A stretch of DNA of 14,605 bases from Anaerolineaceae bacterium (GTDB lineage Bacteria; Chloroflexota; Anaerolineae; JAAYZQ01), in NCBI GenBank assembly GCA_012514775.1, contig JAAYZQ010000425.1:1-14605 (forward strand). The letters are read 5' to 3'. The position numbers were made by a program, and so were the translations under genes. Below the pieces are notes generated by a model. The model saw only the letters and a program-made list of their open reading frames with translations, was not told the DNA's origin and searched no databases. Positions 1 to 6,402 of this stretch are shown here, piece by piece; position 1 is the first letter of the stretch, and each line of letters opens with the position of its first letter.

Positions 1-52
1 CCTCCCCCCATCAAGTCGACGACTCCCGCCTCACCGGGTTAGGGGCAGCCCG

Positions 53-83
53 CCCCTGTCCGTCCCCTGTCCATTCCTGTTCC
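53..83. repeat. Three direct repeats at 11-bp spacing upstream of the promoter
   Basis: The 9-mer CCCCTGTCC occurs at 53-61 and again at 64-72, and a degenerate copy, TCCTGTTCC, follows at 75-83. The copies start every 11 bp, about one helical turn, so a protein binding them would sit on one face of the DNA. The last copy ends 55 bp before the -35 hexamer, a position used by activators. This is seen directly in the sequence; the regulatory role is inference, and the repeats could simply be slippage in C-rich DNA. Confidence 0.4.
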
Positions 84-138
84 GCGCACCAGTGGGCATC
101 CCGCCCATAGGTACACACTGCACCATTATGCTGGACAT

Positions 139-168
139 TTGACAAGTAAAATGGACGTGTGCTATAAT
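139..168 (+). promoter_or_regulatory. Sigma70-type promoter with consensus -35 and -10
   Basis: TTGACA at 139-144 and TATAAT at 163-168 both match the housekeeping consensus exactly, with an 18-bp spacer. Transcription would start near 175, giving a leader of about 200 nt before the GTG start at 382. The AT-rich character of this stretch stands out in otherwise GC-rich DNA. It is the only strong promoter seen on the + strand, so it may drive the long co-directional run of genes to 12407. The extent of the operon is inference. Confidence 0.75.
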
Positions 169-231
169 ACCATTGCTACCCTGCGGATGGGATTGCGAAA
201 CTGAGGAAGGATATCCGTCTTTGTTCAGTTT

Positions 232-262
232 GGCTGCAGCACGGCTGCAGCCTTTGTTGTTT
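232..262 (+). terminator. Leader hairpin with T-rich tail, possible attenuator
   Basis: GGCTGCAGC (232-240) pairs perfectly with GCTGCAGCC (244-252) across the three-base loop ACG, and TTTGTTGTTT follows at 253-262. This is the shape of an intrinsic terminator lying between the promoter and the first gene, so it could act as an attenuator or as the 3' end of a short leader RNA. A weaker pairing, CGGAT at 184-188 with ATCCG at 213-217, lies upstream in the same leader. I see no match to a riboswitch class I know. The interrupted T-run makes termination efficiency uncertain. Confidence 0.5.
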
Positions 263-381
263 AAGAGGAGGTGCCGACGGAAAACGACACGTTCGGGGAT
301 CATGTGCGGGCTGCCGCCAGGGCAGGAATCGTCAACACGCGGGCATTGACCAGCTAAAAAACAATGAACGGAGGAACAAAG

Positions 382-2163
382 GTGGAAAAAGAAATCCTTG
401 CAACCATGATGGCCATGACAGCCAACATCGAGTACAGCACCAGTGACCGAATCGAGGCACTGACCAAGGGACACGGGATGCTCAACCTGGCAGCCCTGTG
501 CTCCGCCAACGCGATGACCTGGGAAATCCTCCAGGGCCGCGACATCAAGATCTCGGATGCCAACCTGCACCAACTCCCCCTCGACCACGTGGTCGAAGTG
601 GGCGTGAATGCCGCCATCGAGGCCGGCGCGGACAAGGCCAACGCCGCCTTGATCACCGCCACCCTGCTGCTCATCGCCGGGACCGACTCGCGCGCCGGCG
701 TTCCGGCGGGCAACCGCAAGCTGGGTGCCATGGCCAGGATGAAGGCCGGCGCGGACCGCGCCGGTGTGACGGCCATTCCGACCTCCAAGCTGACCAACAA
801 GCTGTCCGGCTTTGCCGCCGTCAGTGGCCTGTACGACGCCATGATGGCCGGCGAGGTGGTGCGCGTCGACGGCGCCGACGTCCCGGCCTTTGTGGCCGGT
901 GGCGCGCCCATGGGCCACAGCGTCCTGGGCGAGGACATGGTCTACATCGACCTGGCGACCAAGGGTACCAAGGTGGCCGTCGATGCCATGATGAAGGCCT
1001 ACCGGGGGGCCGGCATTATGCCCAGCCCCATCCAGTGCGCCATGCTGGCCGCCGCCGCCGTCCTGGAGGTCATCAACCCCGACGGCATGATCTCCGCCGA
1101 AGAGGGCGAGTTCTTTGTCCAGGGAACCGGCTACATGGTCGGCAAGGGCGCGGCCGAGGCCGCGGGCCTGCCGCCCAAGCTGCACCTGCGCGGCATCAAC
1201 AAGGAATACGATACCGCTTCCTTTATCGGCGGCATGGGCATGGTCCTCAAGGACGTGGGCGCTCCGACGGTCATCGGCATGATGACGGTCAACGAGCTCC
1301 TGGCGGCCTTTGCCGAGAGCCCGATGATCGGCGCCGGCTTTGGCGGCGGCCCGGTCAACCCGCCCCTGGCCCACCTGGCGGCCGACTGCGCCATCTCCAT
1401 GAACGCCCTCATCGCCAATGGCGGCGACGTGGACAAGGTTGCGGATTGCATCCGTGAGGTCAAGATGACCCAGTGGATTGACGGCGAGATCGCGGCCTAT
1501 TCCACCAACACCGTCGCCCGCAAGGCGGAGCAGGTTCGCCGCGGACCCGTGACCGAAGCCATCATCAAGGGCACCGACGGCATCCGGGCCAATGCCCTCT
1601 ATCGCCGGGCCAGGTTCGCCTACGACGAGCTTTCGGCCGGCAAGAGCCTGGAGGATGTGGCCCACGCCCTGGACGCGCAGCGCCAAGCCAAGGTCGAGGA
1701 GAACGCCGGCAAGGTCCTCAGCGGCTTCTTTGGCAAGGACATCACCATCAAGTACACCAAGCTCGAGGGCGGAGCGCGCCGCGACCATCCCTTTGCCCAG
1801 AGCTTCTGGGGCTTTGACGCCAACATCGACTGCGTCGTGACCGTGGACGGCACCGAGTTCAAATTCGAGGGCCTCAGCCACAAGGTCATCCCCGACGCCG
1901 TCCTCAACAAGAGGTCCGAGCTGTCGCTGCCCATCACCGTCGCCGCTGCCGTGGCCCAGGAGCTGATGTACGTCGGCTGCTGCACCATCGACGCCGTGGT
2001 TCCCGCCGTGGTGTCGGTCGCCATGGGCAAGTACACCGTCAAGGAGGCGGGCAAGAAGGCCGAAAAGGGCGCTTGCATCACCTGCTCCATTCCGGGAGCC
2101 AAGGACACGGCGCGCCAGGTCGGCCGCGCCGTCGAGCGGATCATGCAGGACCTGCAGGTGTAG
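382..2163 (+). CDS. Unrecognised 593-residue protein heading the C1 cluster
   Basis: I do not recognise this family. The start is taken as GTG 382 because GGAGGA at 370-375 lies six bases upstream; the in-frame ATG at 364 has no SD site and would place that SD inside the gene. The product looks cytosolic, with no signal peptide and no clear membrane segment. It is rich in Ala, Gly and Met. Notable stretches are a small-residue, Asp/Arg-containing segment at about 99-121 ([15 protein letters not shown] at its start), a Gly-rich segment 315-325 ([11 protein letters not shown]), Cys-Cys at 533-534, and a CxxC at 565-568. The small-residue-rich segments recall enzymes binding anionic substrates, but that is only an impression. 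It follows the consensus promoter and is first in the gene run leading to mtdB and the fhc genes, so a role in one-carbon metabolism is a reasonable guess by context. It is clearly coding, with codon bias like its neighbours. Confidence 0.85.
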   Translation: MEKEILATMMAMTANIEYSTSDRIEALTKGHGMLNLAALCSANAMTWEILQGRDIKISDANLHQLPLDHVVEVGVNAAIEAGADKANAALITATLLLIAGTDSRAGVPAGNRKLGAMARMKAGADRAGVTAIPTSKLTNKLSGFAAVSGLYDAMMAGEVVRVDGADVPAFVAGGAPMGHSVLGEDMVYIDLATKGTKVAVDAMMKAYRGAGIMPSPIQCAMLAAAAVLEVINPDGMISAEEGEFFVQGTGYMVGKGAAEAAGLPPKLHLRGINKEYDTASFIGGMGMVLKDVGAPTVIGMMTVNELLAAFAESPMIGAGFGGGPVNPPLAHLAADCAISMNALIANGGDVDKVADCIREVKMTQWIDGEIAAYSTNTVARKAEQVRRGPVTEAIIKGTDGIRANALYRRARFAYDELSAGKSLEDVAHALDAQRQAKVEENAGKVLSGFFGKDITIKYTKLEGGARRDHPFAQSFWGFDANIDCVVTVDGTEFKFEGLSHKVIPDAVLNKRSELSLPITVAAAVAQELMYVGCCTIDAVVPAVVSVAMGKYTVKEAGKKAEKGACITCSIPGAKDTARQVGRAVERIMQDLQV

Positions 2164-2193
2164 GCCGTCTTATCTGCCCAACGCCTGGCACTG

Positions 2194-2244
2194 CCCGGGT
2201 ATCCGGCAGGGGCACGACCACCTCGTGCCCCTGCCTTACCCGGG
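2194..2244 (+). promoter_or_regulatory. Intercistronic double stem-loop
   Basis: CCCGGGTA (2194-2201) pairs with TACCCGGG (2237-2244). Inside it GGCAGGGGCACGA (2205-2217) pairs with TCGTGCCCCTGCC (2223-2235) around the loop CCACC, giving 21 perfect base pairs with a small internal loop (TCC opposite T). G2193 and C2245 can extend the outer stem. No T-run follows, so a plain intrinsic terminator is unlikely. It ends nine bases before the SD of the next gene (2253-2257), so an mRNA-stabilising or processing element that uncouples the first gene from the rest is a plausible reading. That role is inference. Confidence 0.6.
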
Positions 2245-2264
2245 CCGGACCTGGGAGTCAAACA

Positions 2265-2804
2265 ATGCTCCTTTTGTCCAACGTAGACGATGTTTCCGGT
2301 GAGCTCATTCCCCACGCCATCGATGGGTTGATGGCCCGCGGGGCTTGCAGCGTCCACGTCGTTCAGGCAATCACCAAGAAGGGTCGCATGGAATTTCTCT
2401 TCCTGGTGGACACCAAGCAAGAGTTCGTGGACGACATGGCGAGCTATCTTGCCCTGGAGCTGGGCACGCTGGGGGTGCGCGTCTTTGACCCGGAACACAT
2501 CAAGTTCGATTACCGCTTCTGCAGCGTGCGCCTCACCGTGCGGGGCAGCGACCACGTCGAGGTGCTGGTACGCGTCAAACAACTGCTGGACCACGATGGT
2601 CAGGTCCTATCCCTCAAGGCCGAGGCGGAGGACCTGCGGGCCGCCCTTCTCGCCCTGGAGGAAGCGGCGCCCCATCTGTCGTTCAAGGGGCTCAAGCGCC
2701 TCGTGGAACAGGTCGCCCAAGATCGAGCAGATTCCCGGTATCAAGATGTGCACGCACAATACCTTGGAGGTTCTCATGAAGAAAATCCTACTACAACTGG
2801 ATAG
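2265..2804 (+). CDS. Stand-alone LarC C-terminal-domain-like protein (DUF111 type)
   Basis: The 179-residue product resembles the C-terminal domain of LarC, the CTP-dependent enzyme that inserts nickel into the pincer nucleotide cofactor. Visible family marks are SNVDDVSGE (5-13, matching the family N-I-D-D start), a KKGR segment (38-41) where LarC has KKGRPG, and ELGTLGVR (65-72) matching the family TTLGVR motif. The larger N-terminal LarC domain is absent. The start is ATG 2265, with GGGAG at 2253-2257 spaced seven bases. The gene ends at 2804, running 29 bp into mtdB in another frame, so the mtdB SD lies within it. The last 30 or so residues look unconserved. No larA, larB or larE is in the window. 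It may handle a metal or nucleotide for the C1 enzymes, but this is not known; the family assignment is from motif memory. Confidence 0.65.
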   Translation: MLLLSNVDDVSGELIPHAIDGLMARGACSVHVVQAITKKGRMEFLFLVDTKQEFVDDMASYLALELGTLGVRVFDPEHIKFDYRFCSVRLTVRGSDHVEVLVRVKQLLDHDGQVLSLKAEAEDLRAALLALEEAAPHLSFKGLKRLVEQVAQDRADSRYQDVHAQYLGGSHEENPTTTG

Positions 2805-3636
2805 CGATCCTTATGCCAGCGTCTTTGACGCCGTCACGGCCTACGACGCGGGCGCCGACCTCGTGCTCCAATATGCCGACGTCACACCCGACGCCGCCCT
2901 CAACCTCGTCTACGGCGCCATCTTTACCCGTGGCATCGAGGATCTGAAAAACACGGCAGTCTTTGTCGGAGGCTCGAGCGTCGAGACAGGCGAAAAGCTG
3001 CTCAAGATGGTCAAGAAGGCCTATCTCGGACCCCTGCAGGTTTCCGCCATGTTGGACGCCAACGGCTGCAACACGACCGCCGCCGCGGCGGTCGCCAAGA
3101 TCGTTTCGCGGGGAGATCTGGCCGGCAAGAAGGTCGTCGTCATGGCCGGGACGGGTCCGGTTGGCCTGCGGGCCGCCGCCCTGCTGGCCCAGGAGGGCGC
3201 CCAGGTGATCGTCTCCTCGCGCAAGCTGGACCGCGCCGAGGCGGCCTGTGTCTCTATCCAGGAGCGCTTTGGCCTGGAGGTCGGCACGGGCGCGGCCTTT
3301 GACGAGGACTCGACCCGGGCTCTCCTCGAGGGCGCGTACGCCGTCCTCTGCACCGGCGCCGCCGGCATTACCCTGGTGCCGGAATCGGTGTGGGTCGAAC
3401 ATCCCACCCTGGCCGTGCTGGCCGACGTGAACGCGGTGCCCCCCCTGGGCGTCGAAGGCATCAAGCCCGGCTGGGACGGCAAAGAAAAACATGGCAAGGT
3501 GCTCTTTGGCGCCCTGGGCATCGGCGGCCTGAAGATGAAGATCCACCGTGCCAGCGTGGCGCGCCTCTTTGACCAGAACGACCTCGTCCTTGACGCCGAG
3601 GAGGTCTATGGCATCGCCAGGGAGCTGATCAAGTAG
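2776..3636 (+). CDS. mtdB: NAD(P)-dependent methylene-H4MPT dehydrogenase
   Basis: This enzyme oxidises methylene-tetrahydromethanopterin to methenyl-H4MPT with NAD(P)+ in the cytosol, or runs in reverse. The 286-residue product has the normal MtdB length. The N-terminal substrate domain includes DANGCNTTAAAAV (94-106). The Rossmann motif GTGPVGLRAA lies at 125-134, followed by VSSRK at 146-150, whose Arg and Lys suit NADP+ binding. The MtdA/MtdB signature ADVNAVPPLGVEG is at 216-228. The start is ATG 2776, supported by TTGGAGG at 2764-2770, even though it lies 29 bp inside the preceding gene. The following ATP-grasp gene starts three bases after its stop. A methylene-tetrahydrofolate dehydrogenase of the MtdA type is the main alternative, but the neighbouring mch and fhc genes favour H4MPT. 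Confidence 0.9.
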   Translation: MKKILLQLDSDPYASVFDAVTAYDAGADLVLQYADVTPDAALNLVYGAIFTRGIEDLKNTAVFVGGSSVETGEKLLKMVKKAYLGPLQVSAMLDANGCNTTAAAAVAKIVSRGDLAGKKVVVMAGTGPVGLRAAALLAQEGAQVIVSSRKLDRAEAACVSIQERFGLEVGTGAAFDEDSTRALLEGAYAVLCTGAAGITLVPESVWVEHPTLAVLADVNAVPPLGVEGIKPGWDGKEKHGKVLFGALGIGGLKMKIHRASVARLFDQNDLVLDAEEVYGIARELIK

Positions 3637-3639
3637 CGA

Positions 3640-4782
3640 ATGTCCACCCTCATCGTCGGTTTGAGCACCCGCGCCGTCGCCGAGTCGGCGGTTCGCGGCG
3701 GTCACCCCATCGTCACCCTCGACTACTTTGGCGACCGTGACCAGGCAGCCCTGGCCCGCAACCTGTCCCTCATGCGCGACTTTCGCCTGCCCTTCAGCGC
3801 GGGCGGGTTGCTGAGGGCCAGTCGAAAGGTCAACTGCCGCCAGGTGCTCTATATCTCGAACCTGGAGAACCATCCCGACGTGGTGGGCGAGCTGTCGCGC
3901 GAGCGATGCCTGCTGGGCAATCCCCCGGCGGTGTTGCGGCGCGTGCGAGATTGGGGGACGCTCCGGGCCTATTGTCGCCGGAGCGGCCTCTCCTTCCCGG
4001 CGACGGTGCTGGCCGGCGAGGAGCTGGACGGCGACCCCGTCGGTCCCTGGCTCGTCAAGCCGGTACGGAGTGGAGGGGGGCATGGCATCCGGTCCTGGCG
4101 GGGCGAGCCCCTGGACGGCGACCACATCTTGCAGCGCTGGCTGCCGGGCCGGCCGGCTTCGGCCGCCTTTGTGGCCGACGGGCGGCACGCCGTCGTCCTG
4201 GGCCTGACGGAACAGCTCATCGGCCGGCAGGAGCTGGGTGCCCGGGGCATGGCCTGGTGTGGGAACATCCTGCCCCTGTCGCTGCCTGCCGGGCAACGCG
4301 GGGCGGTCCTGCTGGCCGTGGACTCCCTGGTGCAGCAGCTTGCAAGCGAGTTCGAGCTGCGGGGCCTGAACGGCGTCGACCTGGTCATCTCTGACGACCT
4401 GCAGGTCCACCTGCTGGAGGTCAATCCGCGCTATACCGCCTCCATGGAGCTGGTCGAGGAGGCCTCCGGACTGAACATGTTCTCCCTTCACCTCGACGCC
4501 ATGGCGGGACGCTTGCCCGGCTGGAGCCTGGCGAGCCGGGCGGATACGACGTGGCACGGCAAGGGCATCGTCTACGCCCGCCAGGACGTGACCATGCCGG
4601 ATACGGAGGCGTGGCGGGCCGGGAGCCGGCGGGATATCCCCTACACCGGCGATCGGGTGGGGGCGGGCCGGCCCATCTGCACGGTCCTGGCCGAGGGCCC
4701 GGATCGAGAGAGTTGCTGGCAGGATCTGATCGACCGCGCCACGTCGGTGCGGCGAGAGGTTGGAGATAGACTGGAGGCATAG
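3640..4782 (+). CDS. ATP-grasp carboligase (COG2232-like), probable C1-cofactor ligase
   Basis: A 380-residue ATP-grasp enzyme expected to form an amide bond through an acyl-phosphate. The N-terminus (LIVGLSTRAVAESAVRGG, 4-21) looks like a nucleotide-type pre-ATP-grasp domain. ATP-grasp marks follow: WLVKPVRSGGGHGI at 137-150 (Lys plus Gly-rich loop), QRWLPG 165-170, NGVDLV 244-249, and the Mg-binding LLEVNPRY 258-265. The C-terminal 80 residues form an extra module. The gene starts three bases after mtdB; its nearest SD-like sequence (AGGGAG 3619-3624) is far at 15 bases, so coupled translation is likely. The family resembles the predicted carboligases of COG2232 found with H4MPT genes. The substrate is unknown; glutamate addition to the furan or pterin cofactor is inferred from context. 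Confidence 0.8.
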   Translation: MSTLIVGLSTRAVAESAVRGGHPIVTLDYFGDRDQAALARNLSLMRDFRLPFSAGGLLRASRKVNCRQVLYISNLENHPDVVGELSRERCLLGNPPAVLRRVRDWGTLRAYCRRSGLSFPATVLAGEELDGDPVGPWLVKPVRSGGGHGIRSWRGEPLDGDHILQRWLPGRPASAAFVADGRHAVVLGLTEQLIGRQELGARGMAWCGNILPLSLPAGQRGAVLLAVDSLVQQLASEFELRGLNGVDLVISDDLQVHLLEVNPRYTASMELVEEASGLNMFSLHLDAMAGRLPGWSLASRADTTWHGKGIVYARQDVTMPDTEAWRAGSRRDIPYTGDRVGAGRPICTVLAEGPDRESCWQDLIDRATSVRREVGDRLEA

Positions 4783-4783
4783 G

Positions 4784-5116
4784 TTGAGGGGCGACTTTAC
4801 GTTGATTACGGGGCGCACCCGGGCGCAGGGTGATGGCCTCCACCAGGGCAGGGATTCGGCAGCCTACCGGGCGGCCACCTCCCTGGTGGAGATGAATGAC
4901 GACGATATGGCCGAGTTTGGCCTCAAGGAGGGCGACGTCGTAACCGTCTCGACGCCGGCCGGCCAGGTGGCCGTGCCCGTCCGGCCGGGAGACCTGCCCC
5001 GTGGGATGCTGTTCATGCCCATGGGCCCGCCGGCCAATCTCCTCGTGGGCGGCGAGACCGAGAGCACGGGCATGCCCTCCTACAAGGGGCAAAGAGCGGA
5101 GGTCGTGACACGGTGA
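4784..5116 (+). CDS. fwdD: Formylmethanofuran dehydrogenase subunit D-like, molybdopterin-dinucleotide-binding
   Basis: A 110-residue protein matching the small FwdD/FmdD subunit, which closes the molybdopterin dinucleotide site of archaeal formylmethanofuran dehydrogenase. Marks are LITGRTRAQGDG (7-18), the MNDDDMAEFGLKEGD turn typical of this double-psi barrel (37-51), VRPGDLPRGMLFMPMGP (66-82), and TGMPSYKGQRAEV near the end (95-107). The start chosen is TTG 4784, because GGAGG at 4773-4777 lies six bases upstream; another in-frame TTG at 4760 lies inside the ATP-grasp gene without as good an SD. It ends with a GTGA overlap into fhcB. The well-studied methylotroph Fhc complex has, as I recall, only four subunits and none of this kind, which makes its presence here notable. 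Confidence 0.85.
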   Translation: MRGDFTLITGRTRAQGDGLHQGRDSAAYRAATSLVEMNDDDMAEFGLKEGDVVTVSTPAGQVAVPVRPGDLPRGMLFMPMGPPANLLVGGETESTGMPSYKGQRAEVVTR

Positions 5117-6402
5117 GCACGGGAATCGAGAACACGGTAATCGAGAACGTGGTCTGTACCTTTTGTGGCTGCCTGTGCGACGACCTGGTGGTCGAGGTGG
5201 ATGGCGGGCGCGTGGCCAAGCTCAGAAGGGCCTGCAGCAACGGCAGGGGCCTGTTCGCGCATTATGACCCGGCGCCTGTCCAGCCCACGGTGGACGGCCG
5301 GGAGGTCGGCTGGCAGGAGGCGGTTGCCGAGGCGGCCCGCATCCTCGACCAGGCCGACTGCCCCCTCATCTACGGCCTTAGCTCGACGGCCAGCGAGGCG
5401 CAGCGCAAGGCCATCGCCCTGGCCGACAAGCTGGGCGCCATGATCGACACCACGTCGTCCGTCTGCCACGGCCCCACGGGCCTGGCCATGCAGGCGGTGG
5501 GCGAGCCAACCTGCACCCTGGGCGAGGTGCGCAACCGCGCCGACCTGGTCATCTTCTGGGGCTGCAATCCGGCCGAAAGCCACGTGCGCCACTTTAGCCG
5601 CTATTCGGTCATGCCCAAGGGCATGCTCACGCCCAACGGCAAGCGCGACAGGACCGTCGTCGTCGTGGACGTGCGTCCCACGGGCAGCACGCGGGCGGCG
5701 GACCTGTTCCTGCAGATAGAGCCCGGGAGGGATTACGAAGTTCTGACTGCCTTGCGCGCCCTCGTCAGGGGCCGCCAGGTTGCCGCCGAGTCGGTGGGCG
5801 GCCTGCCCTTGTCCGAGCTGCAGGCGCTGGCCGAGCGGATGAAGGGCTGCCGGTTCGGCGTGGTCCACATGGGCATGGGGTTGACCCAGACGGGTGGCCG
5901 CGACCTGAACGTGAGCGAGCTCTTTTCCCTCGTTGCCGAGCTGAACCAGTATACCCGCTTTTCCGTCATCCCCATGCGCGGCCACGGCAACGTCACCGGC
6001 GCCGACCAGGTCATGGCCTGGCAGACGGGCTATCCCTTTGCCGTCAGCTTTGCCCGGGGCTATCCCCGCTACGGGCCGGGCGAGTTTTCGACCGTGGACC
6101 TGCTGGCGCGCGGCGAGGCGGATGCCATCCTGGTCATCTCCTCCGACCCCGCGGCCCATCTGCCCCGGGCGGCGGTCCGGCACCTGGCCACGATCCCAAC
6201 CATCGTCCTGGACCCCATGCCGACGCTGACCGGCAACACGGCCCGCGTGGTCCTGCCCACGGCGTGCTACGGCCTGGATGCGCCGGGCACGGCGTATCGC
6301 ATGGACGCGGTGCCGCTGCGGCTCAGGCCGGTGCTGCCCCGGCAGCGCCCGACCGACGAAGAGGTTCTGGACCAGATTATCGAGGCGGTGCAGCCATGTT
6401 AG
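5113..6402 (+). CDS. fhcB: Formylmethanofuran dehydrogenase subunit B with metal-site cysteines kept
   Basis: The 429-residue product is homologous to FwdB/FmdB, the catalytic Mo/W subunit that interconverts CO2 and formate. The [4Fe-4S] motif is intact: C15, C18, C22 (VCTFCGCLCDD) and C41. The active-site cysteine lies in SSVCHGPTG at position 118, the same position as in archaeal FwdB. ADLVIFWGCNPAESHVRH (144-161) and IPMRGHGNVTGADQV (287-301) match the pterin-enzyme fold. The C-terminal pterin-binding domain is not fused but supplied by the upstream FwdD-like gene, as in some archaea. The start is GTG 5113, overlapping the fwdD stop, with GGAGG at 5098-5102. The bacterial ortholog in Methylorubrum is thought to be inactive; this one looks able to bind its metals. 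Calling it fhcB follows the bacterial gene order. Confidence 0.9.
   Translation: MSTGIENTVIENVVCTFCGCLCDDLVVEVDGGRVAKLRRACSNGRGLFAHYDPAPVQPTVDGREVGWQEAVAEAARILDQADCPLIYGLSSTASEAQRKAIALADKLGAMIDTTSSVCHGPTGLAMQAVGEPTCTLGEVRNRADLVIFWGCNPAESHVRHFSRYSVMPKGMLTPNGKRDRTVVVVDVRPTGSTRAADLFLQIEPGRDYEVLTALRALVRGRQVAAESVGGLPLSELQALAERMKGCRFGVVHMGMGLTQTGGRDLNVSELFSLVAELNQYTRFSVIPMRGHGNVTGADQVMAWQTGYPFAVSFARGYPRYGPGEFSTVDLLARGEADAILVISSDPAAHLPRAAVRHLATIPTIVLDPMPTLTGNTARVVLPTACYGLDAPGTAYRMDAVPLRLRPVLPRQRPTDEEVLDQIIEAVQPC

Larger units (their letters stand above)
1..381. other. Left-end non-coding leader region
   Basis: No credible gene lies in these 381 bases. The stretch holds the tandem repeats, the promoter and the leader hairpin listed separately. 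It also has two short C/G-rich inverted repeats: GGGGC 42-46 with GCCCC 52-56, and TGGGC 93-97 with GCCCA 103-107. Neither is followed by a T-run, so neither is called a terminator. The gene to the left of the window is not visible. Confidence 0.6.

Noticed and set aside
232..252. Mini-ykkC (guanidine-II) riboswitch, suggested by the ACGG at the hairpin loop
   Set aside because: That class needs two such hairpins with ACGR loops close together; only one is present and the following gene is not a guanidine gene.
364..381. ATG 364 as the start of the first gene
   Set aside because: It lacks an SD site, while GGAGGA at 370-375 is ideally placed for GTG 382 and would otherwise lie inside the gene.
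31..1881. Long antisense reading frame opposite the first gene (- strand)
   Set aside because: It is rich in Gly, His, Asp and Val as expected from the complement of GC-rich codons, runs through the promoter and leader, and shows no family motif.
2194..2244. Intrinsic terminator after the first gene
   Set aside because: The stems are strong but no T-run follows on the + strand, and the next genes have no separate clear promoter.
2791..4818. 675-codon antisense frame across mtdB and the ATP-grasp gene
   Set aside because: It spans two well-supported genes, has compositional bias of a GC-rich shadow frame and no recognisable domain.
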